DNA of 64,000 nucleotides from Epiperipatus broadwayi. Its lineage: Eukaryota; Onychophora; Udeonychophora; Euonychophora; Peripatidae. The notes below the pieces were generated by a model, which saw nothing but the letters and a program-made list of their open reading frames with translations, was not told the DNA's origin and ran no database searches. Positions 23,455 through 34,624 of the stretch are shown one piece after another (the stretch's first letter is position 1; each line of letters starts with the position of its first letter). Both the position numbers and the translations under genes were made by a program. The DNA lies in contig JAQFVV010013061.1 of NCBI GenBank assembly GCA_028023455.1, positions 67,001-131,000 of the forward strand, written 5' to 3'.

Positions 23455-24617
23455 CTTCCAACAATAAATTGGTTATAATAACAGCTGGAGATTAGGCACT
23501 TATAAAATGAGTACTGGTATCAATACGAAAGGCAAGTTTTGGTACCATTGTTTAGAGGATCATATAAGTGTAACATATATATATATATATATATACAAAC
23601 TAAATATATAATTGCTTTACATTTAAACAAGTAAATTTGTAATTATGTAGAGTTGTACCTATATGTATATAGAAATGTGAATACGTAAATATATGTGTGG
23701 GAATTAATATACAACATATAAATGATTTTTAACAATCATTTGAAATTTGTATTTGACATTTTAATTCTCTTTTTAATTTCGTTCTTGCTAATCTTAATTA
23801 ATATCTTACCAAACATCAAAAGTACAATATCTCATTTCTAAAATAATTTGTTTAATGGTTATCCTATTGATTAAAAACATTTAAAAATAAAACATTGTAA
23901 AGAAGAAAATGATCATTAAAACTACTATTGCAATATCTAATCTAATTGATAACAAGTTATTATTGAAAAAGATTATTATATAACATTAAAGCTATAAAAT
24001 TTATTAAAAGAATAAAGTTACTTTTATCATATTTGATGAAATTAAATGTGGTTTCTCTTGTAATATTTTTAAATTAATAATTTTTACGGGTTACATTTTT
24101 CCTCTCGTTTTCTCTGACCTGCGTTAGGCTGATGAGGTTATTCAATGAGCCAATCAAAGTGAATGATGATTGACTATTAGTAATCAAAATTGATAAAAAA
24201 AAATACTAGAGCATTATATTTTGTTTTATCTAAATTGGTTAAAAAGAGAGATCTTTTGATCTAAGATTAATCTCGACTACTACTTTTACTTAATGACCCC
24301 ATTAAGATGTCATGATTTTTGGTGGCTTAATCTGAGTTGATATGTTGCCTATAAACTAAAAATTACAAAAATATATATATAATTGGATTTCAGAAAATAA
24401 TACAATCTATCGATAATTTAGCTGAGAAACGATTTTCTAACTCTAATGATCGATTAGTAACAAGTTATTTTTATAATGTCTAAATGATTGGCGCAAATTT
24501 TTTTTAAATTTATGACAACTTTATATTATTAACAACAAAACCTCCTTGTCTTTCTGCAATAAGATCTAATTATAATGTTCTGATTTTCACCTGGTTATTT
24601 TATTTGTTTTGATCTTA
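23455..24617. other. AT-rich DNA with a short (TA)n at 23575-23595, no gene recognised
   Basis: Apart from the TA run nothing is recognised. A CCAAT-type word lies at about 24151. Confidence 0.5.
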
Positions 24618-24700
24618 AAGCGATGGTGGCCTAGCTGTTAGCATAGCAGCCGTCCAAGCAGCTGGCCAGGGTTCGCTTTGACATATATAAAAAAAATAAA
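24618..24700 (+). repeat. tRNA-derived SINE fragment
   Basis: GTGGCCTAGCTGTTAGCATA resembles box A and CCAGGGTTCGCTTTG, about 35 nt later, resembles box B. The sequence then runs into an A-rich tail. The core GCAGCTGGCCAGG also occurs in similar form in the SINE at 55108-55211 (GCAGTTGGCCAGG). It cannot fold as a full tRNA. Confidence 0.55.
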
Positions 24701-25454
24701 ACTTAAAATGAATCTTATAAAAAAATCAACTCGCAATTTTAAAAATGAAATTCTCAAAAAGACATTTAACCTGATTTTATTTATATAACGAGCAGAAATT
24801 AAATACGTATTAAGTGTTAATCAGTAAAAATGTTATCATTTGTTTGTTTTTTTAAATACCTAGTTTGTAACTAAAAAAATATTTAAACCAATGTACAATT
24901 AAGTGACTATTTCTGGAAATTATTTTCTGCTACATTAAATCGTAAAAGCAATGGGTTATATGTATATTCAGTTTCTGACCAAAGTCGAGTTGAGATTACT
25001 AATAAATAAATATTTGTACTGTATCATCATTTCTGTGTTTGTAAAATTTAACACAGTGATAGAATATTGGATGTAAGAACTCATCATTTCCAGATTAATT
25101 TTTCCGTGAAGAAAGTATGTTGAATGAAAATTGCATGTTCAATCTTCCAATCCAGTCTTTGAATGTTAAATGATGCTCCATCCAATAGTCATAAAATTAG
25201 GGGTAGAAGTAGTAATAAACTAGCCATTGCTATCTTACATAACATTTATTCCAACACAGTAATACAAAGCTATGTTAGAAAATTAACCAATTTATTCTAA
25301 AATTACTGAACTAACTATATTCTTAATTAAAAAGAATTTTAAAAACTTAGTTACTAGACGTTTAGAATAGTAAAAAAAAAAAAATTATTGCTTCTATTCT
25401 TAACTAACAGAGTTGTAAAATCTATCTGTTTAGATTATATGCAGATAATTATTT

Positions 25455-25535
25455 TTAGCATGCCACATGCTATAGTGGTAAGTGTGCCTACTGAGTATAT
25501 TTGCAATGTTGGTATAAATCTAGGTAATTGAATTT
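25455..25535 (+). repeat. Degenerate tRNA-like SINE
   Basis: TGCTATAGTGGTAAGTGTG resembles box A and GTTGGTATAAATCTAGG resembles a decayed box B at suitable spacing. It is weakly supported because both boxes deviate from consensus. Confidence 0.4.
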
Positions 25536-25738
25536 TTTATAGATAGTTAATGATTTATATTTTATTTCAGGTAATTAACCATAAGCATCTAGTTTGTTGT
25601 ACCATGATTTTCTAATAAATGAGTTACTAGTTATTTCTTACAGCAAGATAAATTAACCATAACCTTTTACCTACCAACTGGAAGCTGTAGTGTATGATGA
25701 TGACTGTCATTTGTTTCACTATTACATTGTAATATTTA

Positions 25739-25820
25739 CTAAGGCTTTAACCTCAAGAATATGTGTGAAAAAATTTGATATTAGTGACCTCTACAGGTCT
25801 TAACCACAAGCTTATGCCTA
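25739..25820 (+). repeat. Dispersed repeat W, copy 1
   Basis: About 80 bp align with the reverse complement of 46204-46293. Shared features are GGCT[T/G]TAA, TGTGAAAAAAT, TTAGTGACCTCTACAGGTCTT (GGGACCTCTGTAGGTCTTT in the other copy) and CTTATGCCT. The element is unidentified. Confidence 0.6.
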
Positions 25821-25913
25821 ATTATGCTCGAAAGTCATTACCTCTAAAATAAAGAATTTAAATATGTTTTAGTTAGCAGTAGAAAATTTTTATATAGTCA
25901 TTCATATTTGCCC

Positions 25914-26414
25914 ATGAGTGCTTTTGGTAGAAATAACTTGATACTAAAAGGAAATATGCCTATGCGTTTGAAAAGGATGGTTTTTAACAAATGTGTTTTA
26001 CCAGTTCTTACTTATGGATCTGAGACTTGGACACTTAATAGAAGAGCAATACAGAGACTTCAGACCACTCAAAGGAGTATGGAGAGATTTATGTTGGGAG
26101 TAACAAGAAGAGATCGAAAATGCAATGTATGGGTAAGACAACAAACAAGTGTTACTGACCTTATTGAAAAAATTAAAAGATTGAAATGGAGTTGGGCTGG
26201 ACATATTGCTAGAAGAGATGATAATAGATGGACAATTGAAATTTTAAACTGGATTCCAAGAGATTGTAAAAGACCCAGAAAGAGACCACATGTGAGATGG
26301 ATGGATGAAATAAGACAATGTGCAGGGGTGTTGTGGAGAAGAGAAGCTAAAGATCGGAGAAGATGGATTAAACTTGGAGAGACCTTCATCCTGCAGTGGA
26401 TTGATAATGGTTGA
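25914..26414 (+). CDS. RTE-clade LINE ORF, C-terminal part (5'-truncated copy)
   Basis: The frame encodes the region after the reverse transcriptase palm of an RTE/BovB-like LINE. It reads MRLKRMVFNKCVLPVLTYGS, ETWTLNRRAIQRLQTTQRSM, RFMLGVTRRDRKCNVWVRQQ, IKRLKWSWAGHIARRDD, RPRKRPHVRWMDEI and a final KLGETFILQWIDNG before the stop at 26412-26414. It is uninterrupted over 166 codons, unlike the other LINE remnants here, so it inserted recently. Upstream RT and endonuclease are absent because of 5' truncation, so the first ATG is accidental and no functional protein is expected. Related copies lie at 16840-17340 and 50575-51750. Confidence 0.9.
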   Translation: MSAFGRNNLILKGNMPMRLKRMVFNKCVLPVLTYGSETWTLNRRAIQRLQTTQRSMERFMLGVTRRDRKCNVWVRQQTSVTDLIEKIKRLKWSWAGHIARRDDNRWTIEILNWIPRDCKRPRKRPHVRWMDEIRQCAGVLWRREAKDRRRWIKLGETFILQWIDNG

Positions 26415-26437
26415 TGATGATGATGATGATGATGATG
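25915..26437 (+). mobile_element. 5'-truncated RTE LINE insertion with (TGA)n tail and 9-bp target duplication
   Basis: The exact word ATTTGCCCA occurs at 25906-25914 and at 26438-26446, directly outside the LINE. The 3' end is a TGA/GAT trinucleotide tail (about 26412-26437), a known style of RTE tail. The short length, intact frame and perfect duplication indicate a young target-primed insertion. TATAGTCATTC is also found on both sides (25893 and 26456) and may be coincidental. Confidence 0.85.
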
Positions 26438-26446
26438 ATTTGCCCA

Positions 26447-28130
26447 ACTAATTTGTATAGTCATTCTAACTAATTTTATTAAGACAGCAAAGTAATGATT
26501 AAAAACTGATCAAATCTTCACCAGTAAGTTATTTAAAGGTTCTTTTATTTTTATACCTGTATAACATTAATTTCACCATTACCTGTATATGCATATGTAT
26601 GGGTCTATACTTTACAAAACGGTATTTTAAAATTTCTTTTTTTAAATTACCTGAGGTCACTTTTGTTGACGAGTGTCATAATCAATGTGATTATGGTGCT
26701 CATCATCAAAATTGTATTGAGCTAAAAATAGACACATTCATATGCAAAATAATTTTATAGCAAAAATAAATGGTTATATAATTATAATTTATGTTTCAAC
26801 CTAAATTGACCTCCAGCTTCAGAATTAAATAACAAAAAAAAAAAAGATTACAAATGGAGATGCTATATAATAATAGTAAAAAGAACTGTAAAGAATATTA
26901 TTTTTTAAACACTTTACATATCTAAATCTTAACAGAAATCAGTAAATAATATACAAAATATAACACAATCTTAAGATTTGAAAATCAAAATTGTTTATCT
27001 TTATATATTGTAACCAGGTGGCTACATGGCTACATTAAAAGAAAAAGATAAAAATTAGATAGTTGGCAGTATATTCCTCAAGTTTAATTAAAGGATTATT
27101 TATTATTGGTGGAAAGTAATATTTAACTTTCTTAAAGCTATTTTTAAAGGGTCATCAATATTTTCAAATCCCAAATGATAGTGTGAGAATTATCAAACAA
27201 ATTAATTTGTTAATAGTAATATGATTTTAATATGAGAATTATTTTAATAAGTTATAAACAATTATTAAGGGGAAAGAGAAAATTGTGAAAGAATGTAAAC
27301 ACATTTTTTTTACCCTCTCCCTCTATAGTAGTTATAATTAATTAGTAGTTGTAATTTAAACTATGCAAATGGAATAAGAAAAAAAATCCATTTCTTTGTT
27401 TTTGTACCTTATTTAATTAATGTTAATTTAATCTTAAAATAAGATTTTAATATCATTGTAAGTTTTATTTTTAATAAAAGTTATTTTCGCTTGGGGACAA
27501 AATTGTTCTGAAAAACATTAGGGGAGAGATCAATAAATGATAAGACCCATGTGTCAAGTAATAAGTGGAAGATTCCTATAATAACTGTTGAAAAGAGAGC
27601 AGCCCAAGCTTAACCCTTAAACCGCTAATTATATTATTGGTTGTATGAGGTAAAAATCAAATCTTTTAATTGGCCAACTCACAAACTGAAGACAAAGCCT
27701 ATTGTTAAAACATATTCGCCTATAATATTAAATTCAACTCAGATACGTTTATAAAAAGTATATTACTAATTTTTCAGGTTATGAAAGAGAACGAAAGTTC
27801 TTTCAAAAATAAATTGCTATTTATTTATTATAAAATATTCAATTTTGGCAAATTTAAAAGTGAATGTCTAAACAAAGAAGTGCTGATGCAAACGCTTTTT
27901 TTCAATTTTACGTTATGGAAAAGTAAAGATTTCTTTTTGCTAAATCTTAAATATTTTTACTAAAATCTTCAATATTTTTTGAAAATAATTTTGTTTTCTT
28001 AGTATATTTTTTAAAAATTATTTTAATTTCTCAAATTATACTTTTTTAAATACTTAAATCACATTCGAAATGAAAATCTCAGCGTTTTTCTTTATTTTCT
28101 TTGATCAGGCAGTTTTTTTGTTCTTTCCAG
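26447..28130. other. AT-rich DNA, no gene recognised
   Basis: No repeat partner or coding pattern is evident. A 60-codon frame at 27781-27963 has the composition expected of random AT-rich DNA. Confidence 0.5.
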
Positions 28131-28485
28131 CCAATCAGAATGTCTTTGTCAGCTGAGAGCCAGCTGGGAGCCAATCACCGACAAGCTTCTTTCTTTGTTT
28201 AGCTTTAAATGCAGTTTTTTTGATTTTTTACCTGTAAAATAATCCGGAAGAGGGCGCCATCTTACAGAACTTTTAAAAACCTAATCAATAACTGTGAAAC
28301 GAATATCCTAGCATTAAAAATAATGGAATTAGAGTGACGTCAACTGTTGACGAGAGGCCTTGTAAGAGGTGGGAAAAGGGTTAATCTAGCTGATAAAAAA
28401 AAGCATGTCTTTACCAAGCTATTGAAGTTAAAATTAAATTGAGAGACTGCAAACCTCTCTTGCTCATTACTGTCTAACAGCCAAT
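28131..28485. promoter_or_regulatory. Promoter-like cluster: CCAAT boxes, ETS, YY1 and CRE motifs
   Basis: Within about 350 bp lie three CCAAT boxes in the GCCAATCA context (28131, 28171, 28481), two CAGCTG E-boxes, and an ETS core CCGGAAG at 28244-28250 running into GGCGCCATCTT (28253-28263, a YY1-like site on the minus strand). A full palindromic CRE TGACGTCA lies at 28335-28342. The local GC content is higher than around it. This combination is characteristic of animal housekeeping promoters, but no convincing exon follows on either strand, so the target and direction are unknown. It could also be the internal promoter of an unrecognised element. Confidence 0.35.
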
Positions 28486-30402
28486 CAGATCGCAAATACA
28501 AGACAGAAAGAGAATAGCAAAAGTTTTTAATGAAGCTTTTAGCATACTAAGAGTTTAGCCCTATAATGATTTGTACAATGAAAACCATGTTTAAATTCAG
28601 CTAAAAGCTAGGCATTACCATTTTTAATGTGATATACCTTCACTGGAAAAAATATAAGAAAAGTATTCTTTCTAAAGTAGTCTGCAACCTTCTTTTCAAC
28701 CAAAAGAGCACAAATCTCTATCTACATCTGTCTCACCTGGAAATTGAAAAGGAAAAACAAATAGAGAAAATTTACTATTTTTCATTTACTTGTGAGTTCT
28801 ACAGACCCAGAAAAGAACAAATTTAACCAGCCTCATGTTTGAAAGTGTTCAGGGAGAAATACAATTGAAAAAGTAGAAATTGCAATTGGAAAAACCTCCA
28901 TAGATAAGAAATCTATGACTAAAGGTATTACTTTTTTATGGGTGCACACTATTTTGTTCTTAATAAAAAAAGTTTTTGTTATTTTATAAAAGTAATAATA
29001 ATTTGTTTTTGTTTTTTTTGTGTTGTATAAGAATTGATAATAGTAAATTCTTAACTAAGTTAAAATATTTCAAATTGTTAGTCTTTTTTTGTTTTTTTTC
29101 TAAAACCCAGTCAAATTTCTATTACAAATGATGAAATAATTTTTAAAGAGAGGAAAAAATATGTTGCAAAGTTAAAAATTTCTTTTCCTTGCTAAGCTGA
29201 ATCAAAAATTGTTATTTCTGATTCTGATCAAGATGTTAATTACTTCTTAAATATTTTAAAGATATTGAACCAAAGATTGTTATTATTGATGTTGGAAATA
29301 TTGTAAAAATAGAAAAATGAATCTTAACTATTTTAAAGAAATAGCTTAATGAATTTAGAATTAATCCATGACTAAAATCAACTGATTGATTAATATAATT
29401 TTATTAAACTATATATTTTTTGATGATATTTGATATTACATATTATTATGTCATTTTTGTTGTGAATTAATTAAAAATTAAGTATTTGTTTTTAAACTAA
29501 AAATATGTTTTAGACTTAGTTTCTTCATTCTATCCAATTCATATTTCATAAATTGCAGCATGTGTGACTTATATCATGGCAGTTTATATTCTAGAATTTA
29601 TTTATTTTTTTGATGGACCCAATAAAAGTATTTATTTATAAGTAGAGAAACCTATGATTTACTTTAGGTTATTTATAATAAGCTATTTTGTTTATTTCTC
29701 TTTTTCTCTCAGTAATAAATTATACAGTTCTTGTTTTCTGAGCTAGATTTGTACATAACAGCATTATAAAAAAAGATTATACATTAGTGTATGGGCATGC
29801 AGTTGATGATGATTATGATCATCATCTTACTGGATTGATGCAAAGATAATATTCTTTAATACCCAACCACTACATTTTATTTAGTTTAGTATGTTTTAAC
29901 ATCCCAGCATTATTGTTTTGGTTGTTCTATATTTGAATGGATTGACACTTAAGTTTGTGCATCCAAATTATATTTCAATAAATACCCCAAGGTGGAAAAG
30001 GCTAAATAGTTGGCCTGGTCTGCAGTAGCACCATTTCAAATTCAGTCACAAAATTGGCTGTTAATTTATTTTTATTGTTGATCATTCATGATGATGAATG
30101 ACTTATACATATTTTAATGAGGGTGAACTTATTGTTAATTATGCTTATACTTAGAATAGTTAGCTGCAGACCTCTTAAAGTGATCTCTCATGCTCATTAT
30201 TTTATATTTTATATTAAATATTGGTAGTTAATCTTATATTATTTTGAACTGGGGTTGATGATGATTTGTGATCACTCCAGGTTCACTTCCCAAAAAATGG
30301 TGGTAGCATTACAAATGAATACCCAATTGTGAGACATTGTAACCACAAGTTCTTGCATATTAAATCCTGGTTTTTATCAGTGTTATTATATATATATATA
30401 TA
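28486..30402. other. AT-rich DNA, no gene recognised
   Basis: A 65-codon plus-strand frame at 28629-28826 follows the promoter-like cluster but shows no recognisable domain. A palindromic GATGATGATTATGATCATCATC-like patch lies at about 29803-29825. A TA run (30387-30402) abuts the gypsy LTR. Confidence 0.45.
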
Positions 30403-31869
30403 TTATAACATTTTCTATATTTCTAGGCCTCTATATGCTTTATGAATGCACGAGTTGATCAAGTTATGTGAAAAAAAAATAAATGTTCATTTATTTTATT
30501 TAAAAAAAAGAATGTTTTATTATTATTCTAAAAACATAATTATCTTTCCTGATCAGCTCGGCCTCGAATTATTACTGAGTACAATTGTGAGCTGGATCAG
30601 TTTTTAATTTCTATATGAGGGTGCCAGAGTCATTAGACCCACTGAGCCTGTGTCTAACATATTGTAACTCGTAAAGTAATAATTATACGACCTGGATTAA
30701 AATTCCCATTAAGTAGAAGATATTCCCCTTTGACTTAATTAAGAAAAATAAATCTATTTAGCAAAGGTAATTTGTATACTAATTTGAATTTAAATAAATA
30801 AATATAAAACTTAAATATAATAACATTAATTTTATACATGCATAATGAAAGTTAAGCTAATAATAAAGATTTATTCTAGCCTGTCAAACTTTTAATATTT
30901 AAGATTAAGACAAAATTATAATATTGGAAAGTATTGTGCATATGAATTTAATAATTTGATTCAAATATTGAAGTAATAACTATTTGGTGTCTTATTCCTC
31001 CATGGTAACAGTTTTGTTCACTTCTCAGTTCACAAATTTCAATCCAAAAAAAAAATTATGGGATGACATTTCATTCAAATCTCTATTTATAAAGCTTTAT
31101 GTAAAAGTTATGGCCATTAACTTACCGGTAAGTTGATATTTAAATATGTCATTGATCCTCCGACATCCAATTCAGTCAGTGGGTAGTCCACAGTAGTTGT
31201 TTTTTAGCTTTACTCTTTCCAAATCTCCGATCAAATTTAGGTAGAGTCAAACGACGATCTAGGTGACTATTCTCGAGAGAAAGTGTCGGCAAATGATAGA
31301 GTTCTACTCACTCATGGAGAGCGGTTTCAGTTCGTATCTAAGTGGACACATTTTATTAATTTTTTTTTATATAAAAAAATACAAAACACTTCAAATTGCT
31401 CAACACTCTCTGGAACAACAAGACAAAAGACCCTTTTCAAATCTGTCAGCTCCTTTTATATTCCCAGATTCTTTTTAGAAGTTCTGAGCATATTCCTTTT
31501 TACCTTTTGTTCTATTTTATAAACTTCTACATTATTCTCCTTTTTTTTATTACAAAGTCTGTATTCTCATTAAGAATTTCTGCCATTTTTAATTACTATC
31601 AGAAAGTCGGACATTCTGATAGCAATCTTTTACCTTTGGAATTTTTTTTCACTATTTGAATCAATTATTCAGTATGCACTTTCCAACATTGAATTTATTT
31701 TAGTTAACTTATATTAAAAAAAAGAAAAATTAAACTTCCACTGTGCGTTTTCTTAAAACAACATTATATTACCAAAAAAAAAAATTAAAGATCGGGGTTT
31801 TTTTTTTATTTAAATGATACACAATATTAAATAGTAATTTGTACCATATATATATAAATAAATGGCACA
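30403..31869 (-). repeat. 3' LTR of the gypsy element (1467 bp)
   Basis: Aligns over its whole length with 35067-36510. On the minus strand it starts TGTGCCATTTATTTATATAT and ends ATGTTATAA, so the canonical TG start is present while the CA end is not. Differences from the 5' LTR include many C-to-T and G-to-A changes. Three overlapping plus-strand frames inside it (31263-31659) are by-products. Confidence 0.9.
31596..31622. repeat. 27-bp LTR hairpin, 3' LTR copy
   Basis: CTATCAGAAAGTC, one base, then its complement with one mismatch (ACATTCTGATAG in place of ACTTTCTGATAG). See the perfect version at 36241-36267. Confidence 0.85.
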
Positions 31870-31936
31870 ATACCACCGGGGCAGGCAAATGAGAATAAAA
31901 ATAGAGGTTTGAACTAATTTTATTCTTAATAAGTCT

Positions 31937-32140
31937 TTATGGAGTACTTCTAACCCACGTCCTAGTCTTATATGGTTTCAGTGACCTAGCATTATAGGTA
32001 CCCCTTTCTCCTTCACCATTCTCTAAAGTAAAAGCATTTGGACCATCCTGTCGGCTGATTTGGTAAGGTCCCTCGAACAAATTTTGGAACTTTTTAAAAA
32101 TATGCTTCCCAGTTTGGATCACAGGGTCATTTTGACCCAT
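31937..32140 (-). pseudogene. gypsy integrase C-terminal (GPY/F) module
   Basis: This 67-codon minus-strand frame contains FQNLFEGPYQISRQDGPNAF and ends NARSLKPYKTRTW. The first part is the GPY/F module, and LKPYK is the usual end of the SH3-like integrase tail that binds DNA. It is out of frame with the catalytic core. Confidence 0.82.
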
Positions 32141-32184
32141 ACTGTATCCCCTGTTTTAAACTTATCAGTCAAGCCTCCTTTATG

Positions 32185-32565
32185 TCAGGTCTGAAGCTTG
32201 GTGCAGTGTTCCAATTTTTTTCTTGCTTCTTCATGATTTCTCCCTTTATCAATGTTTTCTGGACTAGCGGGTAACCTGCATTTATACAATTGAAGTACCG
32301 CTTGTCCGAATTGAAGTCTTACAGGTGCAAATCCAGTAGATTCATTAAGAGTCCAATTTATGAAATTCAACACCCTTGGGAGTTGTTTCACCCATCCTCT
32401 ATGGTTGGATGCAGTATATACCCTGAAGAGGCATCCTAACTCTCTCATCACCCACTCACAAAGGTTTGATTGTGGATTTCGTATGGATGACAATATGTGT
32501 TTTACCTCCATCCTCTCTATCCACTGTTGGCAATAATATGTGAAAGGCATACCGTGGTCCGACAA
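32185..32565 (-). pseudogene. gypsy integrase catalytic core, second half
   Basis: The frame starts MSDHGMPFTYY, the second catalytic Asp (residue 3) in the SDxGxxF motif, and continues SSIRNPQSNLCEWVMRELG, with the third catalytic residue Glu at about residue 37. The spacing of 34 residues is close to the D,D-35-E pattern. It continues LNFINWTLNESTGFAPVRLQ, the typical distal core. It would perform strand transfer of element cDNA if intact, but a frameshift separates it from the first half. Confidence 0.88.
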
Positions 32566-32582
32566 AATAGCTTTTGGTTTGC

Positions 32583-32783
32583 CTACCCTTTTAAAATATC
32601 ATACCTCAAGGGCTCATATGGCATTCCTTGTATTGGTGCCTGGGTCACTGGATATGCTGACACCCATTTTGAAAAAAGGTCATATACTACTAGTAGATAT
32701 TTCATTTTCCCTAAAGCTGGCAATGGCCCAGAGAATTCAATATCCACCAGGTCATTGGGTTCTTTAGGGATGATAGGATTCAA
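32583..32783 (-). pseudogene. gypsy integrase catalytic core, first half
   Basis: The frame has PNDLVDIEFSGPLPALGK then YLLVVYDLFSKWVSAYPVT, the first catalytic block (family form xxVDFxGPLPxxxxGxxYLLVVxDxFSK). The catalytic Asp just before F-x-GPLP is Glu here (residue 16). This would impair catalysis even without the frameshifts. Confidence 0.85.
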
Positions 32784-32789
32784 TGGACC

Positions 32790-32984
32790 TTAATATGACT
32801 TGTTTGCTGATTTTGTCTTCTGACACATTTTGCATGAGCTTACTATCCTTGTGGCCTGTGCTCTCATATTCAGCCAATGGAACCATGTCTTCAATAAGCC
32901 TTCCATTTTATTTACACCATAGTGCCCATACAAATGATGTGTGTACTCAATAAGTCCTTCCTGTAAACTTTCTGGTATAATCAT
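32790..32984 (-). pseudogene. gypsy integrase HHCC zinc-binding domain
   Basis: His17 and His21 (H-x3-H in THHLYGHYGVNK) and Cys51 and Cys54 (SSCKMCQKTK) form the HHCC zinc finger that leads the integrase. The intervening YxxxWFHWLNMRA-type segment fits the family. All four zinc ligands are present. Confidence 0.87.
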
Positions 32985-32987
32985 TTT

Positions 32988-33242
32988 TCACTGATCCTTT
33001 TGCGAGTCAGTGATAAACCACAGTATCCCTTCTTTCAGGTGGTATCTCTCACCAGCATTAGTGTCTGCTGTTTCTTCCACTTCATCTTTGTCTTCTAGTT
33101 GGTCAATAATTTTCTTGTAGGTAGGGCTTTGCCATTGTACCTTTCCTAAGTGTCTCAATCCTTCTTTTACTACAGTGTCTGTTTCTAATTCTACACTTGC
33201 CAAACAGATATCTTCCATCTGCAGATGGTCCATGAGGAACAA
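32988..33242 (-). pseudogene. gypsy pol, RNase H to integrase linker
   Basis: An 84-codon frame in the position of the connection between RNase H and the integrase finger. The sequence (HLGKVQWQSPTYKKIIDQLE and KEGILWFI) resembles the short pre-finger region (YxxxxGxLWx) of gypsy polyproteins. No catalytic residues are expected. The 33243-33392 part of RNase H is out of frame. Confidence 0.6.
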
Positions 33243-33392
33243 TATTTCAGCTCAATGTGTCAGCTACCACATTTTCAGTGCCCTTACAATACTGGATGGA
33301 ATAATTGAACTCCTGGAGAAAAAGGCTCCATCGGATTACCTTACTATTTGTTAAATAACTGATTTAAAAATTCCAGGCTCTTATGATCTGTC

Positions 33393-33800
33393 CTAACAAT
33401 CATTTCCAATCCTATCAAGAATTGGCAGAACTTCTTCTGCCCACACCACTGCCAAGGTCTCTTTCTCTGTTACACAGTAATTAATCTCTGCACCTCTCAA
33501 TGGTCTGCTTACAAAATAAATTACACCCAAGGTACCATCCTCTTGAGCTTGCATAAGAGCTGCACCTAATCCATACCCACTACTGTCTATCTGAACAATA
33601 AACAGTTTACTTAGGTCAGGGTAAACCAATATCACTTGGCTAAGGAATTTCTCTTTAATAACCCTAAAATTGGTCTCATACTCTTCCCTCCATTTCCATG
33701 ACATTCCCTTACATAATAATTGCAGCAGAGGCTCCATATCTGGAGCAAAGTTTTTGTAAAATTTATTGTAGAAATTACACAGCCCCAAAAATGATCTCAC
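33393..33800 (-). pseudogene. gypsy RT thumb and RNase H
   Basis: The frame starts MRSFLGLCNFYNKFYKNFAP, the RT connection (VRSFLGLxxYYRKFI), and continues with FIVQIDSSGYGLGAALMQ, in which Asp72 begins RNase H. It then reads FVSRPLRGAEINYCVTEKET, where the Glu of TEKE is the second catalytic residue. The enzyme would degrade RNA in the RNA-DNA hybrid. A stop or frameshift ends it before the distal RNase H residues. Confidence 0.88.
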
Positions 33801-34402
33801 CTGTTTTGGTGTTTGAGAGGCTGGGAAATCTTGTATTGCCTGATTTTGTCCATGTGTGGTCTGATTCCTTTAGCATTAATTAAATGCCCTAAGAAATTCA
33901 CTTCTTCCGCTGCTAAACAGCTTTTTTGTAAATTAATGTGAATATCCTTCATATTGCACTTTTGTAGAAACAACTTGAGGTCTTGTAAGTGCTTTTGAGA
34001 ATTATTGGATGCAATAATCACATCATCCATGTGATAAGTGATTGACTTTTTGATCTCAAGGGACAGCACATGGTCAAGACATTTTAGCAGACCTGCTCCA
34101 CTATTCTTGAGACCAAAAGGCATTCTGTTAAATTGGTATGATATACCATTATATCGAAATGCTGTGTACTTCCGGTCAGCAGGGTGTAACTTGTTCTGCC
34201 AATAGCTGACAGTCAGATCTAATGTGGAAAATATCTTTTTTCCCCAGAATTTATTCACCAACTCATTAATTGGAGGTGTTCCGACATTACTGATATCTGG
34301 CTGCCAGAATCCTACAATGTCTCTACCTTGAAATTGTTCATGTGCAAAACAACCTTGGGCATTCTTGAGACATGTACTTAATCGATTCTCCATCCCACTC
34401 AC
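33797..34402 (-). pseudogene. gypsy reverse transcriptase palm and fingers
   Basis: This 201-codon open piece contains KKIFSTLDLTVSYWQNKLHP (Asp62, first catalytic Asp), KYTAFRYNGISYQFNRMPFG (residues 78-97), YHMDDVIIASNN (Asp126 and Asp127, the xMDD form of YVDD) and FLGHLINAKGI. All three catalytic aspartates survive. The N-terminal finger part (MENRLSTCLKN...FWQPD) is abnormal: it lacks a clear LVxKKDGxWRxCxDYR motif, consistent with a deletion joint near 34400. It overlaps the next pol frame by 4 bp because of a frameshift. Confidence 0.9.
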
Positions 34403-34444
34403 AAATAAGATTATCTATCCTCTTTTCTTCGATTGTTCTACTGA

Positions 34445-34624
34445 TCACTTTATTTCTTCTTTTTCCTCCTTTTTTACTGGTTCTTTTATTTCTTCTTTTA
34501 ATTCTCTGACCATCTCTGCCATTTCTTTCTTTATATCTTCTTTGAATTCCATAATGCATTCATATAATAGTTTTCTTATTAAGGGTTCCATGCCCTCTTT
34601 TAATTCTTTCTCGCCTTCTGCCAT
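34445..34624 (-). pseudogene. gypsy gag N-terminal stub
   Basis: The first ATG downstream of the primer binding site (34624) opens a 59-codon frame beginning MAEGEKELKEGMEPLIRKLL. It continues as a strongly charged, helix-prone run of Glu and Lys (residues 27-59) and stops at 34445. The position fits the gag start, and the charged helix suggests a coiled coil. The capsid, nucleocapsid finger and protease are missing, so a large internal deletion joins this stub to the RT. Confidence 0.6.

Noticed and set aside
25998-26464. Three minus-strand frames, including poly-Ser and poly-His starts
   Set aside because: They are shadows of the plus-strand RTE frame and of its (TGA)n tail.
29998-30070. 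Another tRNA-like SINE (GGCTAAATAGTTGGCC...TTCAAATTC)
   Set aside because: The box spacing and box A match are too poor to support a call.
31263-31659. Plus-strand frames inside the LTR, repeated at 36041-36304
   Set aside because: They recur only because the LTR is duplicated, lie antisense to the element and show no domain.
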